From the NCBI RefSeq assembly GCF_001484965.1, contig NZ_KQ947394.1, positions 62,001 to 126,000 on the forward strand: a DNA stretch of 64,000 bases. The letters run 5' to 3'. The position numbers and the translations under genes were made by a program. Each line of letters opens with the position of its first letter. Positions within the stretch are counted from its first letter, which is position 1. Below are positions 1 to 9,050 of the stretch, one piece after another. The notes beneath the pieces are model-generated. The model was not told where the DNA came from. It ran no database searches and was given only the letters and a program-made list of their open reading frames with translations. The DNA comes from Shouchella shacheensis (GTDB lineage Bacteria > Bacillota > Bacilli > Bacillales > Bacillaceae_D).

Positions 1-855
1 AGCCTTGGGGCATTTGCGTAGGGTGAGGCACATTGCCTGGATGGACCATAGTTTCTCCAGCCGCTGCCCGATCTTTGGCACGGAATCTATTAGCCCTTTT
101 GTGTACGGGTGTTTCGGTGACTCAAAAAGCTCCATCACTGAAGCTTCCTCGACGATGCGGCCCGCGTACATGACAATGACTCTGTCACACATTTCCGATA
201 CGACGCCAAGATCATGAGTAATCAGTAGAATTGACATGCCTACTTCATTCTGAACCTCTTTCATTAATTCGAGAATCTGCGCTTGAATCGTGACATCGAG
301 GGCCGTTGTGGGTTCGTCTGCGATCAACAGTTCCGGATTGCATGAAAGGGCAATCGCTATCATGATTCGCTGCCGCATCCCTCCCGACAGCTGATGCGGA
401 TATTCCGTTAATACTTCTTCAGCTCTGGAAATGCCAACTTTATGTAGCATATTGGCCGCATGCTCTCTCGCCTGCTCTTTGCTATATGGCAAATGAAGGC
501 GAATCATTTCTGTTACCTGTTCGCCAATTTTCATGACGGGATTGAGAGAGGTCATTGGTTCCTGAAAAATCATCGATATTTGCTTCCCGCGAACGTTTCG
601 CATCTTCGCCTCGTTATACGACGAGATCCGGTCTCCTTTAAACACCACATCTCCGGCCGTTACTTTGCCTGTCGTTCCTTTAAATAATTGCATAATCGAA
701 AGCGAAGTCACACTCTTTCCACTCCCAGACTCGCCAACGAGGCCAAGCACCTCGCCCTTTTCAACATGGAACGTAATATCATTTAAGATTTTCAGCGGCT
801 TTTCATCTTGTACAAACTGTGTTTCCATCCCGTTAACTTCTAAGAACTTCTCCAA
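1..855 (-). CDS. Dpp/Opp-type ABC transporter ATP-binding subunit, partial (DppD-like)
   Basis: ATPase that would power the adjacent two-permease importer; the protein continues past the left edge. In one reading frame from a TTG at 855 it shows a Walker A (GESGSGKS), a Q-loop (FQEPMTSLN), the signature LSGGMRQR, Walker B ([10 protein letters not shown]) and the switch His (THDLG). The TTG is chosen because an AGGAGG lies 8 bases upstream and no ATG precedes the conserved N-terminus. Near base 40 the frame reads LEKLWSI and then turns into non-homologous residues, while the typical DppD tail [13 protein letters not shown] continues one frame over. That is what the loss of one C would produce. 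It is either a sequencing error or a real lesion. The next gene upstream in the operon is the DppC-like permease, 14 bases away. Confidence 0.88.
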   Translation of the reverse strand, partial: MEKFLEVNGMETQFVQDEKPLKILNDITFHVEKGEVLGLVGESGSGKSVTSLSIMQLFKGTTGKVTAGDVVFKGDRISSYNEAKMRNVRGKQISMIFQEPMTSLNPVMKIGEQVTEMIRLHLPYSKEQAREHAANMLHKVGISRAEEVLTEYPHQLSGGMRQRIMIAIALSCNPELLIADEPTTALDVTIQAQILELMKEVQNEVGMSILLITHDLGVVSEMCDRVIVMYAGRIVEEASVMELFESPKHPYTKGLIDSVPKIGQRLEKLWSIQAMCLTLRKCPKA

Positions 856-869
856 TTCACACCCCTCCT

Positions 870-1769
870 TTAATTCGTTGTCTTCGGATCAAGGACGTCT
901 CGGAGTCCGTCGCCAATTAAATTGAACGCAAGGACCGTTAAAAAAAGAACAAGCCCTGGAAAGAGAACGACATGGGAAGCGGATCCAAGATAGTCACGGC
1001 CCATGCTCAACATCGCTCCCCAGTCAGGCGTCTCGGGACTCGCACCCAAACCAAGAAAGCTTAACGTCGCGGCAGCAAGAATGGCATTGCCCACTCGCAT
1101 GGAACAGAAGACGAGAAGACTGCCAATGCTACTTGGGAACACGTGTTTGAAAATAATTCGTGAATTGGAAGCCCCCATTGACTGAGCCGCTTCCACATAT
1201 TCCGCCTCTTTTCCCTCTAGAGTCGCCCCTCGAACAAGCCTCGCAAAATTCGGGACCGAAAAAACCGATAGCGCAATCACGATGTTGGTCAAGCCCGGCC
1301 CGAGAATCGCAACAATGGCAATCGCAAGCAGCAAGTCAGGGAAAGCAAACATAATATCACTCGTTCTCATGATTAAGCGATCGAGCCACCCGCCAAAATA
1401 TCCACTCAGAAGCCCGAGGATCGTCCCAACGACTCCCCCAGCAAACACTGATATGAAACCGACACTGAGCGATATGCGCGACCCTTCAATTAAGCGGCTA
1501 AATATATCTCTCCCGTACTCATCCGTCCCAGCTAGATGGTCAGCGGAAGGACCTGCAAGAATGTTGGCATAGTCCGGTTCATACGGGTCATAAGGAGCCA
1601 GGTACGGAGCAAAGATAGCCACAAGAATCAGAGCGATAATGAAGATCCCGGCAAAAAAAGCGAAGGTTTGCTTGCGCCACTTGCGAAAAAAATGGCGAAA
1701 CGGAGAATACATCGCTTCTTCCACTTGCACCGGACCAGTTGGGTTTTGTTCGGTTTGTGGCATGGCCAT
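870..1769 (-). CDS. Dpp/Opp-type ABC transporter permease (DppC-like)
   Basis: Inner-membrane permease of a peptide/nickel/oligosaccharide-class (family 5) importer. It has a cytoplasmic N-terminus of about 35 residues, a first membrane helix (FAGIFIIALILVAIFAPYLA), the DppC-type loop PYDPYEPDYANILAGPS, and the EAA-type ATPase-docking loop near EYVEAAQSMGASNSRIIFKH. About six helices in all, close to 300 residues, normal for DppC. An ATG exists at 1775 but touches the AGGAGG; the ATG at 1769 sits 8 bases from it and is preferred. It follows the DppB-like gene by 12 bases, so the two are certainly co-transcribed. The substrate cannot be read from the permease. Confidence 0.9.
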   Translation of the reverse strand: MAMPQTEQNPTGPVQVEEAMYSPFRHFFRKWRKQTFAFFAGIFIIALILVAIFAPYLAPYDPYEPDYANILAGPSADHLAGTDEYGRDIFSRLIEGSRISLSVGFISVFAGGVVGTILGLLSGYFGGWLDRLIMRTSDIMFAFPDLLLAIAIVAILGPGLTNIVIALSVFSVPNFARLVRGATLEGKEAEYVEAAQSMGASNSRIIFKHVFPSSIGSLLVFCSMRVGNAILAAATLSFLGLGASPETPDWGAMLSMGRDYLGSASHVVLFPGLVLFLTVLAFNLIGDGLRDVLDPKTTN

Positions 1770-1781
1770 CCCCATTTCCTC

Positions 1782-2705
1782 CTAACTTTCGTACTTGATT
1801 TTTGGATTGAGCATGCTGTATAGAATATCAACCACTAAGTTCACGAAAATAAAGTAAAACGAAAACAACAGCAGCAGCGCCTGAATCGTTGGGTAATCCC
1901 TGAACGAAATTGAGTCAATCAGGAGACGCCCCATCCCAGGGAAATTAAAGACGGTCTCGACTACAACCGACCCACCAAGAAGAAATCCAAACTGCAATCC
2001 CGCAATCGTGACGACGGGGATCATAGAATTCCTTAACGCATGCTTTGGAATCAGAATCCGTTCTTTTAACCCTTTTGACCTGGCCGTACGTATGAAATCT
2101 GCCTTAAGTGTGTCCAAAAGGGATGAACGAGTGAACCTTGCAATCATTGCCATAATTCCTGCACCAAGTGCAATGGATGGAAGAATATATCCCTGCCATG
2201 TCTGGATTCCACCTGTTGGAAACCACCCGAGTGAAACCGAGAATAATTGGATCAATAGCAAGCCAAGCCAGAAATTTGGAAGTGAAATCCCTGACACAGC
2301 CGTCAACATCCCTAGAAGATCCGGCCACTTATTTTTAAATACGGCTGAAACGGTTCCGATGATTACGCCAAAGACAAGCGCCCAGCCCATGCTCAAAAAC
2401 GTCAAGTAAAGGGACGGCATAAAGCGGTCGGCGATCATTGACGATACCTCATGCCCAGTGACGAGAGAGGTTCCTAAGTTACCAGTGAACAACCCTCCCA
2501 TATAATCGAGATACTGCTTCCACACTGGCTGATCAAGGCCTAAATTCTCTCGAATCTGAATCACTTCCTCAAGGGAAGCATCGGGCCCGGCAACAAGGCG
2601 AGCCGGGTCCCCTGGAATAAGGTGAGTGAAGAAGAAGACAAGAACCGATACAATCAACAAGATTGGGATGGTTTCAAGAATTCGCTTGCCAAGAAACGCG
2701 AGCAT
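1782..2705 (-). CDS. Dpp/Opp-type ABC transporter permease (DppB-like)
   Basis: First permease of the same importer. The N-terminus FLGKRILETIPILLIVSVLV is the classic DppB opening helix, followed by the FFFTHLIPGDPA motif conserved in the family and by the docking loop DFIRTARSKGLKERI. About six transmembrane helices, 307 residues, the usual DppB length. The start ATG follows AAAGGAGACTGTA. It lies 32 bases downstream of the binding-protein gene and 12 bases upstream of the DppC-like gene, giving the standard A-B-C-D order read leftward. It would work as a heterodimer with the DppC-like protein. Confidence 0.92.
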   Translation of the reverse strand: MLAFLGKRILETIPILLIVSVLVFFFTHLIPGDPARLVAGPDASLEEVIQIRENLGLDQPVWKQYLDYMGGLFTGNLGTSLVTGHEVSSMIADRFMPSLYLTFLSMGWALVFGVIIGTVSAVFKNKWPDLLGMLTAVSGISLPNFWLGLLLIQLFSVSLGWFPTGGIQTWQGYILPSIALGAGIMAMIARFTRSSLLDTLKADFIRTARSKGLKERILIPKHALRNSMIPVVTIAGLQFGFLLGGSVVVETVFNFPGMGRLLIDSISFRDYPTIQALLLLFSFYFIFVNLVVDILYSMLNPKIKYES

Positions 2706-2737
2706 TACAGTCTCCTTTCCGCGCGATTCGGTGTGCG

Positions 2738-4318
2738 TCAGTCATTAATTATTTCAGCATTCCGTACACTAATCGTTCCAGTCGAAAGATTATAAATTCC
2801 TTCAACATTTGAAGCCTTCCCTGGGGCTATCACGCTCTCTGCAAGGAAAATCCAGGGGGCGTCTTCATAGATCTGCGTTTGGATATCGCCATACAATCTT
2901 TCCTGTTCTTCTGGATCCCCTGAATGTATCGCTTCTTCAATCCAACCATCTACGTCCTCGTTTTGATAATACGCGGAATTCGCGCCAGTCGGTGGATATT
3001 GGGTACTGCTGAGGAGTGGGCGAATGGCATGATCCGTATCCCCAGGCGAAGCAGCCCAGCTCACATACCACATCTCAACTTCTGCATCTTCTGGACCCTC
3101 AACCCCGTAAATTTGCTCATGAAGAGTCCCTTCTTCCATCGACTGCACCTCAACCTCTACGCCAATGTCACTTAACTGCTGCTGGATGAACTGCATTCCT
3201 CGCATCGTATCGGAATGGGAATTTCCCCAAATCGTCGTACTAAAGCCATCTTCATATCCTGCTTCTGCTAATAGCTCTTTTGCTTTTTCAGGGTCGTACT
3301 CGTATACTCCCTGAGATTCATAGCGAGCGGTCTGTCTCGTAATGACGGAGTCAAGCTCCTCCCCAAGACTCGCTTTTACCACATTCAAGTAGGCTTCTTT
3401 ATCGATGGCGTGGTTCAAAGCTTGACGCACGTTCGGATCATCAAACGGCTCCTTCATCGTGTTCATCGTAATATAGTTTTGAACCGTTGACGGCGTTAGT
3501 TCAACTGAAAAATCCGTTGATGTTTCCGCTTCCTCTAAATTCTGATCTGGGTATGGAAAAATGTACCCTGCCTCTCCTGTCTGCAGCATCGCTAACCTCG
3601 CCCCGTTTTCAGGCGTTGGGCGATATTCAAGTCCCGCTACCTTTGGAAGCTCCTCTTCCCAGTAATCATCAAATGCTTCCACAAACAGCGAACTTCCCTG
3701 ATCCCACTCTACAAATTGGAAAGGACCTGTGCCTACAGGATTCATCGCAAGCTCATTATCATCCGCATCAATCATCTCCCCACCAATCATGTGCAGTGTA
3801 GCAAACTTATCAAGCATTGAACTGTATGGTTTCTCAAGAATTACTTTCACCGTGTAGTCATCCTCAATAACCGTTTCCGAAACAAACTGGAAGCCCCGAT
3901 TCCCGCGAATACCGTTGTCTTGATTGGCTACACGATCAATATTTGCTTTCGCGACTTCCGCATTAAATGGAGATCCATCATGAAACTGAACCCCTTCTCG
4001 TAAACGGAACGTATACTCTGTACCTTCGTCGTTCACTTCATAATCTTCAGCCAACACTGGAATGATCTCTGCTTCCTCGTTAAAACCAAGCAACCCTTCA
4101 AACATTGAGTGCTGGGCCGTCCGCGAATTTCCATCTCCAGTATTTTGTGGGTCCATTGAAATAAAATTCTCATTCACGCCAATGACAATCGCCTCATCAC
4201 TTTGACCTGTGTTTTCTCCCCCTTCATCCTCTCCCCCTGTTTCTTCCGCTTCACTACAAGCGAATAGACTAAGAGCCAAAACCGATACTAGAACTGAACC
4301 AATCCACTGCTTTTTCAT
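2738..4318 (-). CDS. Extracellular solute-binding protein, family 5 (DppA/OppA-like lipoprotein)
   Basis: Lipid-anchored receptor of the importer. The ATG at 4318 (MKKQWIG) is chosen over an upstream ATG at 4333 because AGGAGGG lies about 6 bases before it. A lipoprotein signal follows: charged start, hydrophobic stretch and lipobox LSLFAC, then an acidic Glu/Gly-rich linker. The mature part has SBP_bac_5 landmarks: TFRLREGVQFHDGSPFNAEV near residue 100, NPVGTGPFQF near 190, FDDPNVRQALNHAIDKEAY near 310, and a C-terminal WIFLAE. Family 5 proteins carry peptides, nickel, opines or oligosaccharides. Divergence from an alpha-L-fucosidase gene makes a sugar ligand possible here, but that is inference. 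Confidence 0.9.
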   Translation of the reverse strand: MKKQWIGSVLVSVLALSLFACSEAEETGGEDEGGENTGQSDEAIVIGVNENFISMDPQNTGDGNSRTAQHSMFEGLLGFNEEAEIIPVLAEDYEVNDEGTEYTFRLREGVQFHDGSPFNAEVAKANIDRVANQDNGIRGNRGFQFVSETVIEDDYTVKVILEKPYSSMLDKFATLHMIGGEMIDADDNELAMNPVGTGPFQFVEWDQGSSLFVEAFDDYWEEELPKVAGLEYRPTPENGARLAMLQTGEAGYIFPYPDQNLEEAETSTDFSVELTPSTVQNYITMNTMKEPFDDPNVRQALNHAIDKEAYLNVVKASLGEELDSVITRQTARYESQGVYEYDPEKAKELLAEAGYEDGFSTTIWGNSHSDTMRGMQFIQQQLSDIGVEVEVQSMEEGTLHEQIYGVEGPEDAEVEMWYVSWAASPGDTDHAIRPLLSSTQYPPTGANSAYYQNEDVDGWIEEAIHSGDPEEQERLYGDIQTQIYEDAPWIFLAESVIAPGKASNVEGIYNLSTGTISVRNAEIIND

Positions 4319-4542
4319 ACAATCCCTCCTCATAATTTTTAGACAATTCCTGATTTATTTCATCCACTGAAGAAATAAATGAAAAAGAAAAAGTGCTTAA
4401 CCAGCATTTTTTGAAACAGCATTTTACCGGCAATGGAAAAATCAGTACAGTTTACTAACAACTCAGCTTCATTGAATCTACCCTTTCTACCAAAACGACT
4501 CATTCACTTACCAGGCATCTCACACCAATAAAAAATAATTTT

Positions 4543-4556
4543 TGGAAGCGTTTTCT
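4543..4556. promoter_or_regulatory. cre-like box (CcpA) between the dpp-type operon and the fucosidase gene
   Basis: TGGAAGCGTTTTCT matches the Bacillus catabolite-responsive element core (TGWAAGCGNTNNCA) except at the last base and one W. It lies 224 bases upstream of the binding-protein start and 171 bases upstream of the fucosidase start, so it could place either or both under glucose repression. The rest of the 4319-4727 gap is AT-rich, with a GTTTACTAA sequence at 4450-4458. Confidence 0.5.
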
Positions 4557-4654
4557 TTTGGAGCAATTTTCTAAACTATAGATGAGTTCATAATAATTGT
4601 CAACCATATTTTTAACATCAGTGAATTAATGACCTCTTTTTGTGACAAAAAATT

Positions 4655-4682
4655 CTGGACATTATACCGTAGATGCTATATT
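4655..4682 (+). promoter_or_regulatory. Candidate sigma-A promoter for the alpha-L-fucosidase gene
   Basis: CTGGAC (4655-4660), 16 bases, TATATT (4677-4682), followed 45 bases later by the ATG. The -35 element is imperfect, so this is only a candidate. Confidence 0.3.
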
Positions 4683-4727
4683 GTACAAAGTAGATTTTTC
4701 ATTACTATGATGGAGGGGGTTATCAGC

Positions 4728-6404
4728 ATGGAAAAAAGTGAGATAATGTATCCAACAGACAACAAGCTTAATCAACCGCAAGGAGTTTCCAGCAGAATTG
4801 AACAACATGTCAATAAAAATATCGCTGCGTGGCAACATCTACAGTACGGAATGTTCATTCACTGGGGGCTGTACTCTAAAATCGCTGGTGTATGGAATGG
4901 GAAACCTGTGACCAAAGGGTACAATGAGCAGATTAAGATGTGGGCCGACATTTCTGATCGTGATTATCTAGAGGTGGCTAAGCAATTCTCAGCCGAGAAA
5001 TTCGATCCAAAGGAAATTTGCTCCCTGGCCAAGGACGCAGGTATGAAGTATATTGTTTTCACAACGAAACATCATGATGGATTCTGTATGTTTAGCACGA
5101 CGACTACTGATTACAATATCGTAGATAGCTCTCCGTTCGGTCAAGACCCTTTGAAACTACTAGCCGAGGAGTGTCGGAATCACGGCTTGAAGCTCGGTAT
5201 CTACTTTTCTTTAGTAGACTGGCACCAAGGGCACGGGTTCGATTTAAATAATTGCAACCCAATTCCGGAGTCGATGGAACCGATGATTGAAAACCAATTA
5301 CGTGAGCTATTGACCCATTACGGCCCCCTCGCCGAGGTGTGGTTCGACATGTCCTCCCCAACACTTTCACAAAGCATGAAATTCAAAAGCATTGTCCGCG
5401 AACTTCAGCCCGAGGCCGTTGTCAATAGTCGAATTTGGAACAACGTGGGTGATTTTCGTACGTTGGGGGACAACGAAGTACCTTCAGTCACTCTTGATGG
5501 GGCTTGGCAGACACCCGCTTCCATCTACCATTCGACTTGGGGATACAGAAGCTGGCAGGAGCGCGACAACGTTTCGACCAAGGTACAGGAACTTGCAAAA
5601 AGCTTAGTGAGCGTCCGAGCGAATGGTGGAAATTACTTGCTCAACATTGGACCTCGTGGAGATGGTTCTATTGTCGAATTCGAAGCCAATGTCTTACGCG
5701 GCATCGGATCCTGGCTCAACCGGCATTCAGGCGCATGCCTAGGACTCTCTGCTACCCAATTTGGTAAACAAAGCTGGGGGGAGGTCATGGCCGACAATGA
5801 AAACTTGTTCCTTTTCGTGACGGACTGGCCAAAGAGCAGGGAACTAACACTATCTGGTCTTGCAACGGACGTCCTTCAGGTCGCAGAAAACGGCGCAACC
5901 AGCACACTTCAATGGTCACACAAGGAAAACAATCTTGTGATCACTTTGCCCGAAGAACCTATAGATGAGGTTCTTCCAGTCATCAAAGTTGAGCTAGACG
6001 GAAAGCTGCGCATCCTTCCCGAACGCACGATTGCTGAATCTGACGGGTCATGGACGATCCACCCAAAGAGCCTGTATCTCAGGCACGGCTATACAGACCA
6101 GGGGAATTACAAAAGTGTCGTTCAGACCACCGTGCGACTGACCGCCTATCTATCGACCCGCACGGATGGGAAGGTATCTCTCAACCTGGAAGGTCAAGCC
6201 AAACCAGATTTCCGCTATCGTGTTCAGGTCGGCAATAGTGTTCAAGTCGTAACTGGCCAAAAGTTGACAGAGTCGGCGATAGGGCCTTTTACTTTATCTA
6301 CCAATCAGGTCGTCCCTCTCACTATTACACGCGCTGAACCTGCTCATGCCGGAGAAGAGCTCGATCTGATTTTTCATTCAGCGGTGTTGAAAACGCTTGT
6401 CTAG
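4728..6404 (+). CDS. Alpha-L-fucosidase, GH29 family
   Basis: Hydrolyses terminal alpha-L-fucose from glycans or oligosaccharides by a retaining mechanism. The start ATG at 4728 follows GGAGGGGG by 8 bases; the open frame extends further upstream to an unsupported ATG at 4629. The 558-residue product shows the family opening YGMFIHWGLYS, the substrate-binding TKHHDGFCMF near residue 110, GIYFSLVDWH near 160, and WFDMSSP near 205, where the Asp is the expected nucleophile. The second half (from about residue 350) is the usual beta-sandwich plus an extra C-terminal sandwich. There is no signal peptide, so it probably acts in the cytoplasm on imported fuco-oligosaccharides. It diverges from a family-5 ABC importer across a cre-like box. 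The alternative is a GH29 enzyme of different aglycone preference. Confidence 0.92.
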   Translation: MEKSEIMYPTDNKLNQPQGVSSRIEQHVNKNIAAWQHLQYGMFIHWGLYSKIAGVWNGKPVTKGYNEQIKMWADISDRDYLEVAKQFSAEKFDPKEICSLAKDAGMKYIVFTTKHHDGFCMFSTTTTDYNIVDSSPFGQDPLKLLAEECRNHGLKLGIYFSLVDWHQGHGFDLNNCNPIPESMEPMIENQLRELLTHYGPLAEVWFDMSSPTLSQSMKFKSIVRELQPEAVVNSRIWNNVGDFRTLGDNEVPSVTLDGAWQTPASIYHSTWGYRSWQERDNVSTKVQELAKSLVSVRANGGNYLLNIGPRGDGSIVEFEANVLRGIGSWLNRHSGACLGLSATQFGKQSWGEVMADNENLFLFVTDWPKSRELTLSGLATDVLQVAENGATSTLQWSHKENNLVITLPEEPIDEVLPVIKVELDGKLRILPERTIAESDGSWTIHPKSLYLRHGYTDQGNYKSVVQTTVRLTAYLSTRTDGKVSLNLEGQAKPDFRYRVQVGNSVQVVTGQKLTESAIGPFTLSTNQVVPLTITRAEPAHAGEELDLIFHSAVLKTLV

Positions 6405-6951
6405 TATATAAGTGAATATCGGTGGCCCTTGAAAATGCTTGGAGGAATATAATTTAAAGGTAAACTAAAGGTTTTTTGCCATCGGACATACTTTTGGAAT
6501 GGTTGTTTGCGGGAGGGGTCTTCATTGGTGCTTCATCTGGATCTACTATCCCCTCCCTTCTACAGAAATGTTTTTGTTGGAACCCATCGGAACTATGGTA
6601 GATAATATTACATCCCCTTTGAGAAAAGAGGTAGGATAAGAAAAGCCCTTCAAACGTTTGAAGAGGGAATCTTTTTTCAAAAATCGATAAAAACTTCACA
6701 ACTGAATCTTATTAACAATAATAAAACTAATGACATCTACTTATAACCGTGCCTCTCTGCTCCTTATGTCCATGGTCTTGCCAAACAGCACCGCCAAAAT
6801 AGAGCCGCCTGACTATTCGAGGAAGCAAAAACCGTGGCGCAAGAATAAAGAGCGGCAAGTGAGCGGTGACTTCTTCAACCTTAGACATGGCAAGGGCTTC
6901 GTGCCACTTTTAACTCAAACGAAAGGGTCGGATTTTCTTTCATAAAACAGC
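6405..6951. other. Intergenic region without a recognised gene
   Basis: No convincing gene. It holds a 37-base sequence at 6729-6765 that recurs at 12542-12578, and at 6927-6946 a near copy of the last coding bases of the neighbouring minus-strand gene. Short open frames on both strands have no ribosome sites and no family resemblance. Confidence 0.5.
6729..6765 (+). repeat. Imperfect direct repeat, copy 1
   Basis: 29 of 37 bases match 12542-12578 without gaps, sharing AATGACAT, ACTTAT and ACCGTGC. The two copies are in the same orientation and bracket the Rep-like gene, Rpn and ISLre2 segment. May be a dispersed intergenic repeat or a relic end. Confidence 0.45.
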
Positions 6952-7782
6952 CTAACGAGTCGGATTTTCTTCTATAAATAGAAACGTATGGCGGAGAAAT
7001 GAAGTGTAAAAGTCTTGGCCATCGCTGTTTTTACGGTACATCAGGTCTGGGTGAATGGTGTAGATTTGTTCCCGCGTGTAGCTGCTTGTTAAAATTAGCT
7101 TTCTTGCATGAAGAGCTTGCATCAATTTTGTTAGTTCAGTTGGAGAGTGTTGAATGGCTTTCGCTAATTCTTCGCGGGTCATCGGTTGGATTTTGGTTTC
7201 GTCTTCTTCGTTGGGGTTTGAAACGATAATATTCGTGTGGTAGTGGATATACGGGAGCAGTTTATACAATAAACCGGCCTGTGTTAACGGCAATGCATGG
7301 ATGTGTGATCGCTCACTTGGATAGATCACTTTCGTGAATAGTTGGTTGGAGAGCGTTCCCCGACGATGGAAGTGCTCGTTGATTCGGTACGTTTTTTTAC
7401 GTCCTTCTTTCTCAGGAAGCAAAAGTTCGACTTGTTCCAGCTTTTTAAGAATCGCCTTTGTTTGCGTTAGCTTCCGCCCTATGATGCGCTGAATGTCTTG
7501 TTGAGTAAGCGCTTGTCCGTTATGAGATAATCTTCCACCAGCATTTAACGGCACATAAAATAACAAGTTGAACAATGCGCCTGCTTCGGTGAGGGATAGT
7601 TTTGAAGAAATTGTTTGGATCGGTGTATGATAGCAAGCAATAAACGGAATGGAACCTTGTTTTTCCAAAGCTTGGCGTCTCTTTTTATCTTTTAGCCAAG
7701 CCAACTGCTGTTCCTCTGTTCTGAAACTAACGACATTCGGGATCTTTTCGCCTGTGAGTAAATTGATCATTGGAATCGTCAT
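6952..7782 (-). CDS. Putative DNA-binding protein with two tandem winged-helix-like modules
   Basis: I do not recognise a named family. The 276-residue protein contains an internal duplication: residues about 60-145 open with LSLTEAGALFNLLFYVPLN and residues about 160-250 with LPLTQAGLLYKLLPYIHYH. Each is followed by a helix-turn-helix-like stretch (QQDIQRIIGRKLTQTKAILK and REELAKAIQHSPTELTKLMQ) and a beta-wing-like segment. Two winged helices in tandem are typical of plasmid and phage replication initiators and of some regulators, so a Rep-like or regulatory role is inferred. The ATG follows GGGAGG at 7 bases. It diverges from the flavin oxidoreductase gene, and a 12-base palindrome lies between them. 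The last codons are echoed by a near repeat just downstream. Confidence 0.6.
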   Translation of the reverse strand: MTIPMINLLTGEKIPNVVSFRTEEQQLAWLKDKKRRQALEKQGSIPFIACYHTPIQTISSKLSLTEAGALFNLLFYVPLNAGGRLSHNGQALTQQDIQRIIGRKLTQTKAILKKLEQVELLLPEKEGRKKTYRINEHFHRRGTLSNQLFTKVIYPSERSHIHALPLTQAGLLYKLLPYIHYHTNIIVSNPNEEDETKIQPMTREELAKAIQHSPTELTKLMQALHARKLILTSSYTREQIYTIHPDLMYRKNSDGQDFYTSFLRHTFLFIEENPTR

Positions 7783-7911
7783 AAAGTGCCTCCCTTTGCT
7801 ATTTTATTAGAGTGTTTGTCCTCTTTTTCTACGCTCCACTTCATTTTTCCTATTTTTCAGAAGGCATCCACTTCCCCTCCAATCATCCCTTTTGTATACT
7901 ATAGCACTTTT

Positions 7912-7923
7912 AAGTGTACACTT
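7912..7923. promoter_or_regulatory. 12-base palindrome between divergent genes
   Basis: AAGTGTACACTT is a perfect palindrome in the 209-base gap between the winged-helix protein and the flavin oxidoreductase. A TATAAT at 7950-7955 could be the -10 of the plus-strand gene. The palindrome might be an operator, perhaps autoregulatory. Confidence 0.3.
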
Positions 7924-7991
7924 CCTTAATAGCTTCATATAGCGCATAATATAATGAGAAAGAGAACTAACCATAGAAAGGTACGATTGAA

Positions 7992-9050
7992 TTGAAGGAA
8001 TTTCGTATAGACCCAAGCCAGGGAATGGAGTTCGGCCTTTATACATTAGGGGATCATCTACCGAACCCGCAAAAAGGTGAGCGCATCTCAGCAAAGCAAC
8101 GCATTCAAGAAATTATTGAGCTCGCTAAGCTAGCGGAGCAGGCAGGGATCGACTTTATCAGTGTAGGAGAAAGTCATCAAGAATATTTCGCCACACAGGC
8201 TCATTCCGTCGTGTTATCCGCAATTGCTCAAGCGACTGAACGTATCAAAATAGCGAGTTCCTCCACGATTATTAGCACATCGGATCCCGTTCGTGTCTAT
8301 GAAGATTTTGCGACTGTGGACCTAATTTCGGGAGGTCGTACCGAAATCGTTGCAGGCCGCGCCTCCAGAGTGGGACTTTACGACTTACTAGGCTATGACC
8401 TCCGCGATTATGAAGCGTTGTATGAGGAGAAATTCGATCTGTTAAGACAGATCAATGAAGAGGAAGTCATCAATTGGAGTGGGGAATTCCGTGCCCCTTT
8501 AAACAATGCACAGGTTCTTCCTCGCCCATTAGAAGGCAAGCTTCCGATCTGGCGTGCTGTCGGCGGTTCACCAGCAAGTGCGATAAAGGCCGGTTATGCA
8601 GGCGTCCCGATGTTCCTTGCTCATTTAGGGGGACCAGCTATGCATTTTAAACGTTCGATTGATGCCTATCGCGAGGCCGCCAAAGAAAATGGCTTTGACC
8701 CTTCAACCCTTCCCATTTCAACAGCTGGTTTTTTCTATGTCGCTGAAACAACGCAGCAGGCACTAAAAGACTATTATCCTCACATCAACGAAGGAATGAA
8801 AAAAACAAACGGACGCGGTTTTCCAGAACAACAATTTGCCCAGGGGGCCGATCCTCATAATGTGATGAATATCGGTAGCCCGCAAGAGATTATTGAAAAG
8901 ATTTTATACCAACATGAACTATTTGGGCACCAACGTTTTATCGGCCAAATGGACTTTGGCGGCGTACCGTTTGAGAAATTAATGAAAAATATTGAGCTCA
9001 TCGGTACGGAAATTTTACCAGCGATTAAAAAGTATACGTCTGTAAATTAG
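7992..9050 (+). CDS. LLM-class flavin-dependent oxidoreductase
   Basis: Member of the bacterial-luciferase-like TIM-barrel family, which uses reduced FMN or F420 to oxidise varied small substrates. The 352-residue sequence shows the family's strand/helix order: MEFGLYTLGD, a helix ending in AEQAGIDFISVGESH, then ATERIKIASSSTIISTSDPV and the FMN-phosphate region SGGRTEIVAGRAS near residue 120. PIWRAVGGSPAS follows near 200 and FIGQMDFGGVPFEKLMKNIE near the C-terminus. A TTG at 7992 is taken as start because the next ATG (position 8025) would cut into the first strand; the ribosome site AGAAAGGT is modest. No partner reductase adjoins it, so the substrate is unknown. Confidence 0.85.
   Translation: MKEFRIDPSQGMEFGLYTLGDHLPNPQKGERISAKQRIQEIIELAKLAEQAGIDFISVGESHQEYFATQAHSVVLSAIAQATERIKIASSSTIISTSDPVRVYEDFATVDLISGGRTEIVAGRASRVGLYDLLGYDLRDYEALYEEKFDLLRQINEEEVINWSGEFRAPLNNAQVLPRPLEGKLPIWRAVGGSPASAIKAGYAGVPMFLAHLGGPAMHFKRSIDAYREAAKENGFDPSTLPISTAGFFYVAETTQQALKDYYPHINEGMKKTNGRGFPEQQFAQGADPHNVMNIGSPQEIIEKILYQHELFGHQRFIGQMDFGGVPFEKLMKNIELIGTEILPAIKKYTSVN

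Noticed and set aside
6454-6699. Minus-strand frame of 81 codons after the fucosidase.
   Set aside because: No start signal, cysteine- and phenylalanine-rich low-complexity reading, no family match.
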